Source: JAUILA01 sp964563925 (GTDB lineage: Bacteria > Bacteroidota > Bacteroidia > Cytophagales > Cyclobacteriaceae). Taken from it: a stretch of DNA of 8,555 bases. Location of the stretch: assembly GCA_964563925.1 (NCBI GenBank), contig CAZLZD010000098.1:1-8555 (forward strand), in the 5' to 3' direction. Both the position numbers and the translations under genes were made by a program. Each line of letters opens with the position of its first letter. The stretch's first letter is position 1. Of this stretch, positions 6,774 to 8,555 are shown piece after piece. Below the pieces are notes generated by a model. The model searched no databases. It saw only the letters and a list, made by a program, of their open reading frames with translations, and had not been told where the DNA came from.

Positions 6774-8555
6774 ATGATACGATCGCTTATCTGCATAGTG
6801 CTCCTTGTATTTACTTTGCCCGGAATGGCGTGGGTATATCCCGAGCACAGGCTGATCACTGCTCTGGCTATCGGGCAATTAAGCCCCGAAAACAGAAGGG
6901 CCCTTGAGTACATCTGGGCACAGGCACGAACAGGACAGGAGCACCGGCTTTCCGTTTCACTTATAAATCCGGCGCATAGCCTCGAATCGCAGGTCCTTGA
7001 CCTGGCCTCCTGGCCCGCTATTGCCGGGGACCACAGTTGCTCCCCGCAGGAAATGATGGCCATTATTCTTGAAAGTGACTGGATACTTAAGGTAGACCAT
7101 ATCGCAGAAAGGTTGCGTATGGACCTGGACAAGGCCCGGCGGCCTGATCAGACGGTCAATGCGATCCGCAATTCCGATATAAGACTGCAACGGGCGGATT
7201 TGGAGTACGCCACCCGTGCAGGGTCAAACAATGTTCATTTTCTTTTGGAAAGAACATCGGTAAGTGAGGCTGTTGGAGAATATTTCACACGTAGCCTGCA
7301 AGAGGGGGCTCCATTGAATGCGCTTGGAGCCTATGCCTATTTCCATACCAGGGCGCTTGAAAAAGTTGCTCAGTCTAAGAAGCTCCAACTGACACAGGAA
7401 CAAAAATCAACGATGCTGCTGGCAGCCCTGGCCAATGAGGCCTTTGCCATCCATTTTTTAGAGGATGCCTATGCGGCCGGACATGTCGTGGGCACCTGGG
7501 GCTCATTGGCTGAGCGTAAAGGGACCCATGATCATTATAATGAGGCCGGACTGGAAGTCGAAACCTGGGATGACCAGGCCCTGGTGCTTACCGGAGATGC
7601 CTACATGCGCCCTGAAGATGCCAAGGTGGTAGCCGGCGCGGTTCAGAGAAGCCTGAAGCAATTCTGTTCGGCCATGTTGAACGAAACACCTGATACGGGT
7701 CAGTCATTAAATGATTCCGAAATCACCCCCGACACCTTCAATGTTTGCACGAACAACACGATGCCAAAAATCGAAATTGACAAAGCGTTACTCGAAGAAG
7801 TATTGATGGGAACCCCCAAGTCCGGACTCTCTGAAGGGTTGGGACAATTGGAACGATTTCGCACGGAGCTAGGCCCATTCATCGGTGCATCCTCTTCATT
7901 GGAAACCAGCACGCTGAATGGTGGGTTTGGCCCGGATCAGAATGAAAAAACCCTGATCGGAAGCATTGAAGCGAACCTGGTCGTCGGACTCGGACTGGAT
8001 GGCGTAATGAACAAAGCCGGGGATGGTTTGGCGTTCATACAGTTTGGCTGGCGGCAAGATTCACCGACCACCAGCCAGTTTACAGATCCCAATTCAACCT
8101 ACCAGGGCAGTTCGGTTACATCCACCATTCCGGGCAGGTCTGCCTACAACCTGCGTATTCGTTTGCCCTTCTGGCTTATACCCGGCGACCTGATCCTGGT
8201 TGCACCCATTCTGTCATGGGCTTCTCCAAAAACATTTCAGCGGATGGCGGTCACCGCGGGAAACGGTGGGCTGATTCCGTGGCAATCGGGAGTATCCACC
8301 CCGATCGGACGGTTTCAATTCGTGCTGGGCAGGGAAGTCGGGGTCTCTTTTTACGGGATACGACGCATCAATGAGTCTCTTATTATTCTCAGGGATAACT
8401 TCAGCAGTGCGTACCTTGTCACCTACCGATCCACCAAATGGGATTTCCCGTTTTTAGAGTATCAGCCTACAAGGACATTCTCCAACACCCAGAGCGCCAT
8501 CCTGAAAATGCAGTTTTCAGTAGGAGTGGACGTCCCCTCTAAAGTTGAGACCCTG
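6774..8555 (+). CDS. Secreted zinc-dependent phospholipase C / P1 nuclease-like protein with C-terminal beta-rich domain, partial
   Basis: Starting at ATG 6774, the only start after an in-frame stop at 6750-6752, the frame is open for 594 codons to the window edge, so the 3' end is missing. Residues 1-19 are a signal peptide ending PGMA; cleavage would leave Trp20 as residue 1 and His25 as residue 6. P1 nuclease has Trp1 and His6 as zinc ligands. The strongest core motif is His227-x3-Asp231-x5-His237, the spacing seen in P1 nuclease and Bacillus cereus phospholipase C. Asp86 (AGDHS) and His155 (NNVHF) are candidates for the earlier pair, and THDHYNEAG (251-259) for the last. The mostly helical catalytic-like part ends near 340. 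Residues about 395-594 alternate short hydrophobic beta-like stretches with Gly, aromatic and polar positions, for example EANLVVGLGLDG and GRFQFVLGREVGVSFYG, suggesting an outer-membrane barrel or another beta domain. Substrate could be phospholipid, nucleic acid or something else. Signal peptide and fold are reasonably supported; the second domain is inference. Confidence 0.7.
   Translation, partial: MIRSLICIVLLVFTLPGMAWVYPEHRLITALAIGQLSPENRRALEYIWAQARTGQEHRLSVSLINPAHSLESQVLDLASWPAIAGDHSCSPQEMMAIILESDWILKVDHIAERLRMDLDKARRPDQTVNAIRNSDIRLQRADLEYATRAGSNNVHFLLERTSVSEAVGEYFTRSLQEGAPLNALGAYAYFHTRALEKVAQSKKLQLTQEQKSTMLLAALANEAFAIHFLEDAYAAGHVVGTWGSLAERKGTHDHYNEAGLEVETWDDQALVLTGDAYMRPEDAKVVAGAVQRSLKQFCSAMLNETPDTGQSLNDSEITPDTFNVCTNNTMPKIEIDKALLEEVLMGTPKSGLSEGLGQLERFRTELGPFIGASSSLETSTLNGGFGPDQNEKTLIGSIEANLVVGLGLDGVMNKAGDGLAFIQFGWRQDSPTTSQFTDPNSTYQGSSVTSTIPGRSAYNLRIRLPFWLIPGDLILVAPILSWASPKTFQRMAVTAGNGGLIPWQSGVSTPIGRFQFVLGREVGVSFYGIRRINESLIILRDNFSSAYLVTYRSTKWDFPFLEYQPTRTFSNTQSAILKMQFSVGVDVPSKVETL

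Noticed and set aside
6749..7190. Overlapping minus-strand open frames of 127 and 77 codons beyond ackA
   Set aside because: They are antisense to the long plus-strand gene starting at 6774, which has a signal peptide, metal motifs and a promoter-like sequence. The minus-strand frames have none of these.

Overview
The window looks like an ordinary chromosomal stretch from a member of the Bacteroidota, most plausibly a Cytophagales- or Flavobacteriia-like organism. The reasons are a DUF6090-type membrane protein with the characteristic GEIVLVVIGILIAL / QINNWN start, a free-standing FtsX/MacB-type permease of about 775 residues without a fused ATPase, A-rich leaders without Shine-Dalgarno sequences, and promoter-like sequences of the Bacteroidota -33 TTG / -7 TAnnTTTG type. 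Base composition is close to balanced and I see no compositional break, tRNA, rRNA, insertion sequence or CRISPR array.

Left part (1-2897, minus strand): a two-domain ABC-transporter permease (573-2897) is followed after 55 bp by the 5' part of a DUF6090-family gene that runs out of the window at position 1. Both encode membrane proteins facing the periplasm. No ATPase or membrane-fusion partner is visible here.

Centre (2898-3267): a 370-bp divergent intergenic region holds a candidate promoter for the rightward operon with a perfect 10-bp palindrome in its spacer, a short inverted repeat in the leader of the permease gene, a 23-bp-spaced direct repeat, and four copies of the hexamer ACCCCT/AGGGGT spread across both gene starts.

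Right centre (3268-6598, plus strand): pta and ackA form a tight operon. Pta converts acetyl-CoA plus phosphate to acetyl phosphate, and AckA uses that to make ATP and acetate (or runs in reverse for acetate uptake). All active-site residues I can place are present in both.

Right end (6774-8555, plus strand): a large reading frame enters 594 codons and stays open to the window edge. It encodes a secreted protein whose N-terminal half has the metal-ligand pattern of the zinc-dependent phospholipase C / P1 nuclease fold, including a tryptophan placed to become residue 1 after signal-peptide cleavage. Its C-terminal half is rich in amphipathic beta-strand-like segments and may be an outer-membrane barrel or other beta domain. 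This is the only candidate for something poorly described in the window; the rest is conventional.
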